Assembly: GCF_027111295.1 (NCBI RefSeq)
Contig: NZ_CP114287.1
Location: 5,580,001 to 5,644,000, forward strand
Length of the DNA stretch: 64,000 bases
Direction: 5' to 3'
Source: Flavobacterium gelatinilyticum
Lineage (GTDB): Bacteria; Bacteroidota; Bacteroidia; Flavobacteriales; Flavobacteriaceae
Part shown: positions 29,751-36,983 of the stretch, in pieces
Position numbering within the stretch: position 1 is the first letter of the stretch
Layout: each line of letters begins with the position of its first letter
The notes under the pieces: model-generated
Database searches by the model: none
What the model was told of the DNA's origin: nothing
Seen by the model: the letters and a program-made list of their open reading frames with translations, nothing else
Position numbers and translations under genes: made by a program

Positions 29751-31169
29751 ATGAAAAATTTAAAATACATCATCTTAGTTTCCATTTTGGCTTTGACATT
29801 TGCCAATGCGCAAAGCACTTCTGATACCAATTTTAGAAAACCGGTATCAGAAACTTTAAAGAAAATTGAAACGCTTTTTAAAGTAACGATCAACGATGAC
29901 AGAGGTTTATTAAAAGGAAAAGAACTGGATTATGCCGATTGGAGAATTGAACCAGGAAATCTGCCGCTTTCGTTGACCAATATTTTGGCTCCATTCGAAT
30001 TGATGTATTTCAAACAACCGGATGGAACGTACATTATTCGTAAATATGAAAACCATAAAGTTTCTGTCGATAAAGGAAAAGAACGTTTATTTTACTTAGA
30101 AAGCCTTTATTCGACAAAAGAAGAATGGGAAAAACGCAAAACGGAGTTAAAAGCTTGTATGATTACATCATTTGGTTTGGATAAGGCGCCCCCTACACCT
30201 AAGTCTAAACCACTTTTAACTCCTAAGAGAATTTACAAAGATTATAGTGTTGAAAATATAGCTTTGGAAATTTTACCAGGGGTCTACGCGACCGGTTCGA
30301 TTTATAAACCGTATCCGTTAAATAAAAAAGCAGCTGTTATTCTGACTCCCGACGGACATTTTGGCGACGGAAGATATAGAAAAGACGAGCAGTACAGATG
30401 TGCCATGATGGCCAAAATGGGAGCAATTGTTGTGGGTTATGACTTATTTGCTTGGGGAGAATCGCTATTGCAATTTCCTGAAGAAACGCACAGAAACAGT
30501 ATTGCATCGACAGTTCAGGTATTGACAGGAATTCGTTTCTTAGATTATTTAGCAACCGTAAAAAATGCTGATATGACAAGAGTCGGCGTTACAGGAGGTT
30601 CTGGCGGAGGATCGCACACGATGTTTTTAGCAGCGATTGATGACCGTGTAAAAGTTTCGGCTCCGGTTGTGATGGTTTCGTCTCACTTTTCAGGCGGATG
30701 TCCATGCGAAAGCGGCCGAGGTCTCCACTTATGTGGAAACGGAACAAACAATGCCGAAATCTCAGCCATGATGGCTCCAAAACCGCAATTAATTGTTTCA
30801 GACGGAAAAGATTGGACTTTGGCAGTTCCTGAATTGGAATTTCCGTTCATTCAAAGAACTTATGAATTATACGGTAAAAAAGATTTAGTTGAAAATGCTC
30901 ATTTTGCAAAAGAAGGACATGATTTCGGAATCTCAAAACGTATGGCTCTGTATCCGTTTATGGCGAAATATTTAGATTTAGATTTGAATAAAGTGAAAAA
31001 TGACAAAGGCGAAATCGACGAATCGACTTGTGTAATTGAACCAAAAGAAAAGCTTTTTGTTTTTGGAGATAAAGGAGAAAAACTGCCGAAGAACGCTCTA
31101 AAAGACATCAACAAATTATATGAAATGTTCGGAGAAAAAAATCTGAAAGTTTACGAGGTTAAGAAATAA
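29751..31169 (+). CDS. Secreted alpha/beta-hydrolase esterase with an N-terminal STN-like domain
   Basis: Probably a carbohydrate esterase. The 472-residue protein has a signal peptide ending ANAQ, then a small alpha/beta domain (about 27-105, LKKIETLFKVTIND .. LSLTNILAPFELMYFKQPDG) that resembles the secretin/TonB short N-terminal fold. The hydrolase domain (about 150-440) has nucleophile S284 in TGGSGGGSH, candidate acid at D351 or D354 in SDGKDW, and H390 in EGHDFG, a plausible complete triad. A Cys cluster (GGCPCESGRGLHLCG) follows the nucleophile elbow. The arrangement resembles acetyl-xylan-esterase-like enzymes and may belong with CE19, the family of the RG-II methylesterase BT1017; that link is from memory and needs a search. 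It lies between GH78 and GH95. Confidence 0.75.
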   Translation: MKNLKYIILVSILALTFANAQSTSDTNFRKPVSETLKKIETLFKVTINDDRGLLKGKELDYADWRIEPGNLPLSLTNILAPFELMYFKQPDGTYIIRKYENHKVSVDKGKERLFYLESLYSTKEEWEKRKTELKACMITSFGLDKAPPTPKSKPLLTPKRIYKDYSVENIALEILPGVYATGSIYKPYPLNKKAAVILTPDGHFGDGRYRKDEQYRCAMMAKMGAIVVGYDLFAWGESLLQFPEETHRNSIASTVQVLTGIRFLDYLATVKNADMTRVGVTGGSGGGSHTMFLAAIDDRVKVSAPVVMVSSHFSGGCPCESGRGLHLCGNGTNNAEISAMMAPKPQLIVSDGKDWTLAVPELEFPFIQRTYELYGKKDLVENAHFAKEGHDFGISKRMALYPFMAKYLDLDLNKVKNDKGEIDESTCVIEPKEKLFVFGDKGEKLPKNALKDINKLYEMFGEKNLKVYEVKK

Positions 31170-31236
31170 GTTGAGATAGCCACGACCCGAGCGATAGCGA
31201 ACAGGCGAAGCAATTCATGGCCAAAAAAAATATACT

Positions 31237-33687
31237 ATGAAGTTAAAAATTAAAATCACAGCAATCTGTTTTGGAATTTTTTCATTTGCTGCAACAGCAC
31301 AAAATGACTTAAAATTATGGTATGATAAACCAGCTGCAATCTGGAACGAAGCTTTGCCATTAGGCAACGGACGTTTGGGGGCAATGGTTTTTGGTGATCC
31401 GGCAGTTGAGCGTTTGCAATTGAACGAAGAAACTATTTGGGCTGGTTCTCCAAACAGCAATGCGCATACAAAATCAATCGAAGCTTTGCCGAAAGTAAGA
31501 AAGCTTATTTTTGACGGAAAATTTGATGAAGCGCAAGATTTGGCTACGAGAGATATTATGTCGCAAACCAATGACGGAATGCCGTATCAAACATTCGGAA
31601 GCGTTTATATTTCATTCAATGGACATCAAAAATATACTGATTATTACAGAGATTTAGATATCAGCAACGCTACGGCGAAAGTAAAATACAAAGTAAATGG
31701 AGTTGAATTTACAAGAGAAATTCTAACTGCATTTTCAGATCAGGTAATTGCGGTGAAACTTTCTGCAAGTAAACCGGGACAAATTACGTGTAATGTTTTC
31801 ATGAACAGTCCGATTGATAAAACAGTCGTTTCGACAGAAGGAAATCAAATTATTCTTTCGGGAGTTGGAACTAATTTTGAAGGCGTAAAAGGAAAAGTAA
31901 AATTTCAAGGAAGACTTACGGCTAAAAACAAAGGAGGAGAAATTGATTCGAGCAATGGTGTTTTAAGCATCAACAAAGCTGATGAAGTTGTTTTATATAT
32001 TTCGATTGCAACTAATTTTAAAAACTACCAGGATATTTCTGGAGATGAAATTGTAAAAAGTAAAGATTATTTAGCGAAAGCTGAAGTGAAAGATTTTGAG
32101 ACGATTAAGAAAGCGCATGTTGATTTTTACCAAAAATTCTTCAACAGAGTTTCTTTAGATTTAGGTTCGAATGATTTAGTTAAGAAACCGACAAACGAAA
32201 GAATTAGAGATTTCTCTAAACAATTCGATCCACAATTGGCTGCTTTATACTTCCAGTTTGGACGTTATCTTTTAATTTCAAGTTCGCAGCCAGGCGGACA
32301 GCCAGCGAATTTACAAGGAATTTGGAACGATATGGTTACACCGCCTTGGGACAGCAAATACACGACAAACATCAATGCCGAAATGAATTACTGGCCAGCG
32401 CAGGTAACGAATCTTCAGGAGATGCACGAACCGTTTGTTCAAATGGCAAAAGAATTAAGTGTTACAGGTGCAGAAACGGCAAGAATGATGTACAATGCCA
32501 GCGGATGGGTTTTGCATCACAATACTGATATTTGGCGAGTTACCGCTCCGGTTGATTCAGCAGCTTCGGGAATGTGGCCAACGGGTGGCGCTTGGGTTTG
32601 TCAGGATTTATGGGAAAGATATTTATACACAGGAGATAAAAAGTATTTAGCAGAAATTTATCCGATTATGAAAGGTGCTGCCGATTTCTTTTTGGATTTC
32701 ATGATTGTAGACCCAAACACAGGATATTTGGTTGTGGTACCTTCAAGTTCTCCAGAAAACACACATGCTGGCGGAACCGGAAAATCGACAATTGCATCAG
32801 GTACAACAATGGACAATCAGTTGATTTTTGATTTGTTTACGCATGTTATCGAAGCTTCTGCATTGGTTTTACCAGATGCTGCTTATGTGAAAAAAGTAAG
32901 CGATGCTTTGGCAAAAATGCCTCCAATGAAAATTGGAAAACACAATCAGTTGCAAGAATGGCAGGACGATTGGGATGATCCAAAAGACAATCACAGACAC
33001 GTTTCGCATTTGTACGGATTGTATCCGAGCAATCAGATTTCACCAATCAAAACACCAGAATTATTTCAAGCAGCTAAACAATCGTTGATTTACAGAACAG
33101 ACGAATCTACAGGCTGGTCAATGGGATGGAAAGTGAATTTATGGGCAAGATTATTAGACGGAAATCACGCTTATAAACTGATTCAGGATCAATTGCATTT
33201 AGTAACGGCTGATCAAAGAAAAGGAGGAGGAACATATCCGAATATGTTAGATGCGCATCAGCCTTTTCAAATTGATGGGAATTTTGGATGTACAGCTGGT
33301 TTTGCCGAAATGCTGATGCAGAGTCAGGAAGGAGCGATTCAGTTACTACCTGCTTTACCAACAGTTTGGAAAGACGGAAGTATAAAAGGTTTAGTAGCAA
33401 GAGGCGGTTTCGTAATCGATATGACTTGGAAAAATAACAAAGTTTCGACTTTAAAAATCTATTCGAAAATTGGAGGAAACTGTCGTTTGAAAGTAGAAAA
33501 TACATTAAGTGGTTCTTCAATCAAAAAAGCAAAAGGTAAAAACACAAATCCGTTGTTTTATGATGTTGAAGTAAAGAAGCCAATTATTTCAAATGAAGCA
33601 AAACTGGAAAAAGAAAAACTGCCTAATTACAATATTTACGATGTGAATATGAAAGCAGGGCAGACGTATACTTTTATGGGGAATTAA
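31237..33687 (+). CDS. GH95 alpha-L-fucosidase / alpha-L-galactosidase
   Basis: GH95 removes alpha-1,2-linked L-fucose, and some members remove L-galactose, which occurs in RG-II chain A and xyloglucan. The 816-residue protein has a signal peptide ending ATAQ and the family opening LWYDKPAAIWNEALPLGNGRLGAMVFGD. Catalytic elements are visible: the Asn pair in TNINAEMNYWPAQ (about 375), the Glu of LQEWQDDWDD (about 574) and the Asp of QIDGNFG (about 678). Domain order is beta-sandwich, linker, (alpha/alpha)6 barrel, C-terminal sandwich; length is normal. Fucose versus L-galactose cannot be decided from sequence by eye; the pectin context makes L-galactose a serious option. Confidence 0.94.
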   Translation: MKLKIKITAICFGIFSFAATAQNDLKLWYDKPAAIWNEALPLGNGRLGAMVFGDPAVERLQLNEETIWAGSPNSNAHTKSIEALPKVRKLIFDGKFDEAQDLATRDIMSQTNDGMPYQTFGSVYISFNGHQKYTDYYRDLDISNATAKVKYKVNGVEFTREILTAFSDQVIAVKLSASKPGQITCNVFMNSPIDKTVVSTEGNQIILSGVGTNFEGVKGKVKFQGRLTAKNKGGEIDSSNGVLSINKADEVVLYISIATNFKNYQDISGDEIVKSKDYLAKAEVKDFETIKKAHVDFYQKFFNRVSLDLGSNDLVKKPTNERIRDFSKQFDPQLAALYFQFGRYLLISSSQPGGQPANLQGIWNDMVTPPWDSKYTTNINAEMNYWPAQVTNLQEMHEPFVQMAKELSVTGAETARMMYNASGWVLHHNTDIWRVTAPVDSAASGMWPTGGAWVCQDLWERYLYTGDKKYLAEIYPIMKGAADFFLDFMIVDPNTGYLVVVPSSSPENTHAGGTGKSTIASGTTMDNQLIFDLFTHVIEASALVLPDAAYVKKVSDALAKMPPMKIGKHNQLQEWQDDWDDPKDNHRHVSHLYGLYPSNQISPIKTPELFQAAKQSLIYRTDESTGWSMGWKVNLWARLLDGNHAYKLIQDQLHLVTADQRKGGGTYPNMLDAHQPFQIDGNFGCTAGFAEMLMQSQEGAIQLLPALPTVWKDGSIKGLVARGGFVIDMTWKNNKVSTLKIYSKIGGNCRLKVENTLSGSSIKKAKGKNTNPLFYDVEVKKPIISNEAKLEKEKLPNYNIYDVNMKAGQTYTFMGN

Positions 33688-33692
33688 TTTTT

Positions 33693-34074
33693 TGAACCAT
33701 ATAAGTAATATAAGAAAATATAAAAGTTAGGTCGTTCCTGCAAGGTTTCCAAAACCTTGTAGGTATGAAATCACAATTCTAGTTTTATAATGAGAGGATT
33801 GTTAAAAAAAATGAATTGCCTCCAGCTTTAGCTGGAGGTTTAGGAATTATGCGGTAAAAGGCTTTAGCCAAAAGGGTTCAAAAAGATACCTACAAGGTTT
33901 TAAAAACCTTGCAGGAGAAATAGAAGTGTTGAAAAAACGAGAATTTCTTTTGCGTGAGTGATGGAAGTGGAGCTCTTTTTTGTGAGGCGTTTTGCTTCGC
34001 CAATTCGCTACCGCTCGGGTCAGCCGAACAAAAAAAGCGGGAACGGACAGCACGACCCGGAGGGACACGCCCAA
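33693..34074. repeat. Composite repeat cluster in a 410-bp gene gap
   Basis: In order: an AACCATATAAG half-element (33693-33714), a forward family B palindrome (33737-33763), a CCTCCAGCTTTAGCTGGAGG palindrome (33819-33838), a GGCTTTAGCCAAA word, a reverse family B palindrome (33889-33915), and a 124-bp element (33951-34074) containing GCGTGAGTGATGGAAGTGGA and ACCCGGAGGGACACGCCC. The last is the reverse complement of 45091-45176 with some indels. No gene is present in the gap. Confidence 0.8.
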
Positions 34075-34097
34075 AATATTAAATTAATAGAATTAAA

Positions 34098-35666
34098 ATG
34101 TTACGAGATTTTAAATACAAAATAATAGCCCTTTCCATCGTAATTACTTGTTTAAATGCAAGTTGTAAATCTGGCTCGGGATCTTCGCAATTAGGAAAAT
34201 CGGCTATTTTAAAAGAAAAAAACTTCAAACATTATGTTGATTATTTCAACACAATGGAAGATGAAAATTTAAAATTTGCCATCCCAAATGACAGTGCCTG
34301 GGCTTGGATGGAAAAGAATATTCCGTTGTTTGAATGTCCGCAGCAAAACTTTGAGGAAATCTATTATTTCAGATGGTGGAGCGCTCGCAAACACATTAAA
34401 AACACGCCGCAAGGATTTGCTATTACGGAGTTTTTAGTAGACCGTTCGTATGCCGATAAATACAATATGATCAGTTGTGCTTTGGGGCATCATATCAACG
34501 AATTCAGATGGGTTCATGATCCAAAATACATTGAGCAGGATGTGAAACTTTGGTACCGAGGCAATGACGGAAAACCAATGAACAAACTGTATAAATTCAG
34601 CAGTTGGACAGCCGATGCTTTATACAATCGTTATTTGGTGAATAAAGACGAAAAATTCTTATTGGATTTGTACCCGGACATGGTTACTGATTATGCCGTT
34701 TGGGAAAAAGACCGTCAGCGCAAAGATGGTTTGTTTTGGCAGCATGATGTAAAAGACGGAATGGAAGAATCTTTAAGCGGCGGACGAAAAGTACAAAATG
34801 CAAGACCGACGATTAACAGTTATATGTTTGGGAATGCTATAGCGATTTCTAAAATGGCTGAAATGAAAGGTGATAAAGATGCTGAAGCAAAATTCAAAGC
34901 GAAAGCTGATGATTTGAAGCAATTAGTAGAAACGAAATTGTGGAATCAGAAAAGTGAGTTTTTTGAAACTTTGACTGAAAAAGATACACTGGCGCAGGTT
35001 CGCGAAGCCATCGGATTTATTCCGTGGTATTTTAATCTTCCAGAAAAAGGAAAAGGATTTGAAATAGCCTGGGAACAATTGAAAGATGAAAAAGGATTTT
35101 CGGCTCCGTTTGGTTTAACAACGGCTGAAAGAAGAAGTCCGCGTTTTAGAACGCACGGAACTGGAACCTGCGAATGGGATGGGGCAATCTGGCCTTTTGC
35201 AAGTTCGCAGACTTTGACAGCAATGGCAAATGTTTTAAACGATTACAATCAGGATTTTGTTGCAAAACCAGATTATTTCAAACAAATGGAATTGTACGTG
35301 CAATCGCAGTATTACAGAGGAAAACCTTATATTGGAGAATATTTGGATGAAACAACAGGTTATTGGTTAATGGGCGATAGAGAAAGAAGCCGTTATTACA
35401 ATCATTCAACTTTCAACGATTTAATGATTACTGGTTTGGTTGGTTTGCGCCCGAGAGTTGATGAAAAGATTGAAGTAAATCCGTTGATTCCGCAGGAAAA
35501 ATGGGATTGGTTTTGTCTGGATAATGTTCTATATCACGGCAATATTATTACCATTCTTTGGGATAAAACGGGGGAAAAATATAAAAAAGGAAAAGGTTTT
35601 AGAGTTTTCAAAAACGGAAAAGAAATTGCGTTTTCTGAGAAATTGGAACGAGTGATTGCAGATTAA
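34098..35666 (+). CDS. MGH1-like (alpha/alpha)6-barrel glycosidase lipoprotein
   Basis: Probable exo-glycosidase of the mannosylglycerate-hydrolase-1-like barrel superfamily; substrate unknown. The 522-residue protein is a lipoprotein (lipobox LNASC, Cys 23, then KSGSGSS). The barrel shows typical helices and loops: EEIYYFRWWSARKHI, ISCALGHHINEFRWV, SWTADALYNRYL, RPTINSYMFGNAIAIS, GFIPWYFNLPEKG, FGLTTAERRSP, CEWDGAIWPFASSQTLTAM and STFNDLMITGLVGLRP. Acidic residues in CEWDGAIWP and the upstream EFRWVHDP block are candidates for catalysis. GH142 of the RG-II system and other barrel families share this fold, so assignment needs a profile search. It lies between GH95 and an unrelated broken gene. 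Confidence 0.7.
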   Translation: MLRDFKYKIIALSIVITCLNASCKSGSGSSQLGKSAILKEKNFKHYVDYFNTMEDENLKFAIPNDSAWAWMEKNIPLFECPQQNFEEIYYFRWWSARKHIKNTPQGFAITEFLVDRSYADKYNMISCALGHHINEFRWVHDPKYIEQDVKLWYRGNDGKPMNKLYKFSSWTADALYNRYLVNKDEKFLLDLYPDMVTDYAVWEKDRQRKDGLFWQHDVKDGMEESLSGGRKVQNARPTINSYMFGNAIAISKMAEMKGDKDAEAKFKAKADDLKQLVETKLWNQKSEFFETLTEKDTLAQVREAIGFIPWYFNLPEKGKGFEIAWEQLKDEKGFSAPFGLTTAERRSPRFRTHGTGTCEWDGAIWPFASSQTLTAMANVLNDYNQDFVAKPDYFKQMELYVQSQYYRGKPYIGEYLDETTGYWLMGDRERSRYYNHSTFNDLMITGLVGLRPRVDEKIEVNPLIPQEKWDWFCLDNVLYHGNIITILWDKTGEKYKKGKGFRVFKNGKEIAFSEKLERVIAD

Positions 35667-35705
35667 TTTATCCGCAGATAAGCTGATTTAAATGAAGAAT
35701 AAAAT

Positions 35706-36575
35706 TTGGAGAAAACAGTACTAAATTATTCAATCAAAGGAGGTGTATTTCAGATTCTATGGAATCTGGTTTTTGTGGTACTAGGTGTTTATCTTTTTTC
35801 TCAAACAAACTTTGAAAGAATTACATTTACGTTTTCTCATCTGGCGTTACCTGTCGCTGCAGTTTTATTTGTTATTGTTTATGGTATAAAGGCGGTAATG
35901 ACACTTTCCAATTTTCATAAAAAAATAATATTTTCACAAGAAGGAATAGAACTCAATGAGACATTTTTTGAATGGAAAGATATTGTATTTCCAAGAGTTT
36001 TTTTCAAGACTGAACATACGGCCAAGTTCAATATGTCCTATAAAGCGTTTTACTTGACTTTTGTTTACAAACAGGAAACGATCGAAATAAAAATTGATGA
36101 TTATGATGTATCTGAAAATGAAATAAAAGAACTTCTGAAAAAATATACTCCAAAATACACTCCAAGTCCTATGAATGAAGAAAAAGCAGTTTACGAACCT
36201 ATACATGATTTTAACCAAATCATAACTTTAGATCAATATTATGATCTTGAACATGAAGACTCAGAAGAAGCTATAAAAGATGTCCAGAAGTTAGCCGTAA
36301 AAGATCTTGGTGCAGTAAGACGCTTTTGTGAAAATCAGCTTTTTGTACAGCCTGATAAAGTTAGTTTCGTTTATTATTCGCTGAGTGAAGATGAAGAGAT
36401 TGATAAATGGGCAGACTTTCTTTCAGAGGAGTTTTGCAGAGTGTATCAAATAGCATTAAACCAAAATAAAGTTAAAGAATTAACTCCCGTTTTGTATGAG
36501 ATTTTGGTCGAAAATATAACTTTATATAGTGCTGATAGAGTTAGAGAAGCATTATTAAAAGGTTTGGAATCATAA
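35706..36575 (+). CDS. Membrane protein of unknown function, apparently truncated by a frameshift
   Basis: No family is recognised. TTG at 35706 is the likely start (MEKTVLNYSIKGGVFQ), since an in-frame stop lies at 35700 and the next ATG would lose the first membrane segment. Residues about 11-31 and 40-62 are transmembrane segments. Residues about 70-150 resemble a PH-like membrane domain (IIFSQEGIELNETFFEWKDI), and about 190-289 are helical, ending DRVREALLKGLES then stop. Removing one G at 36566-36567 would continue the last helix into the downstream frame (GLNHKDVETRLNALTFLEDW), giving a protein of about 360 residues. It is not obviously related to pectin use. Confidence 0.6.
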   Translation: MEKTVLNYSIKGGVFQILWNLVFVVLGVYLFSQTNFERITFTFSHLALPVAAVLFVIVYGIKAVMTLSNFHKKIIFSQEGIELNETFFEWKDIVFPRVFFKTEHTAKFNMSYKAFYLTFVYKQETIEIKIDDYDVSENEIKELLKKYTPKYTPSPMNEEKAVYEPIHDFNQIITLDQYYDLEHEDSEEAIKDVQKLAVKDLGAVRRFCENQLFVQPDKVSFVYYSLSEDEEIDKWADFLSEEFCRVYQIALNQNKVKELTPVLYEILVENITLYSADRVREALLKGLES

Positions 36576-36795
36576 GGACGTAGAAACTCGTTTAAACGCT
36601 TTGACGTTCCTTGAAGATTGGACTGATGAAGCGGTTTTGAAAAGTAATCCGATTGTAGTTTCTAAATTGAGACAAAAGCTGAAGGACCCTGAATGGAAAA
36701 TGCGCTGGAAAACAAGTAAATTTTTAGAACGAAATAAAATCGCCTTTGAGAGTTTAAGTACGCTTGATAAATTGAAAAGGTTTATTAATCCTTAA
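36568..36795 (+). pseudogene. 3' fragment of the frameshifted gene at 35706
   Basis: The frame is open from inside the upstream gene and reads NHKDVETRLNALTFLEDWTD then about 55 more residues to the stop at 36795. With the upstream end VREALLKGL this forms regular HEAT-like helices (VREALLKGL-NHKDVETRLNAL; SKLRQKLKDPEWKMRWKTSKFLE). There is no ATG; the TTG at 36601 is inside the helix. This is best read as the displaced C-terminus of the preceding gene, either a real frameshift or a one-base sequence error. Confidence 0.6.
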
Positions 36796-36809
36796 TTTTT
36801 AGGATTAGC

Positions 36810-36910
36810 TTGTCATTTCGACGTAAGGAGAAATTACACTAGTAACTCCATAAAGTAAAGCCAATCTTTGTAGAATCCCGCGTGTGATTTCTCCTTCGTC
36901 GAAATGACAA
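36810..36910. repeat. Long inverted repeat, GTCATTTCGAC family
   Basis: TTGTCATTTCGACGTAAGGA (from 36810) pairs with TCCTTCGTCGAAATGACAA (to 36910). It is a relative of 4224-4331. Confidence 0.8.
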
Positions 36911-36940
36911 TACTTTGGCTTAAAAAAGAAAAAAAATATA

Positions 36941-36968
36941 CCTAACAGGTTTTTAAAAACCTGTTAGG
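36941..36968. repeat. Family A palindrome
   Basis: CCTAACAGG and CCTGTTAGG arms around TTTTTAAAAA, 15 bases before the GH78 start. Confidence 0.85.
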
Positions 36969-36983
36969 ATAAAAAACAATACC

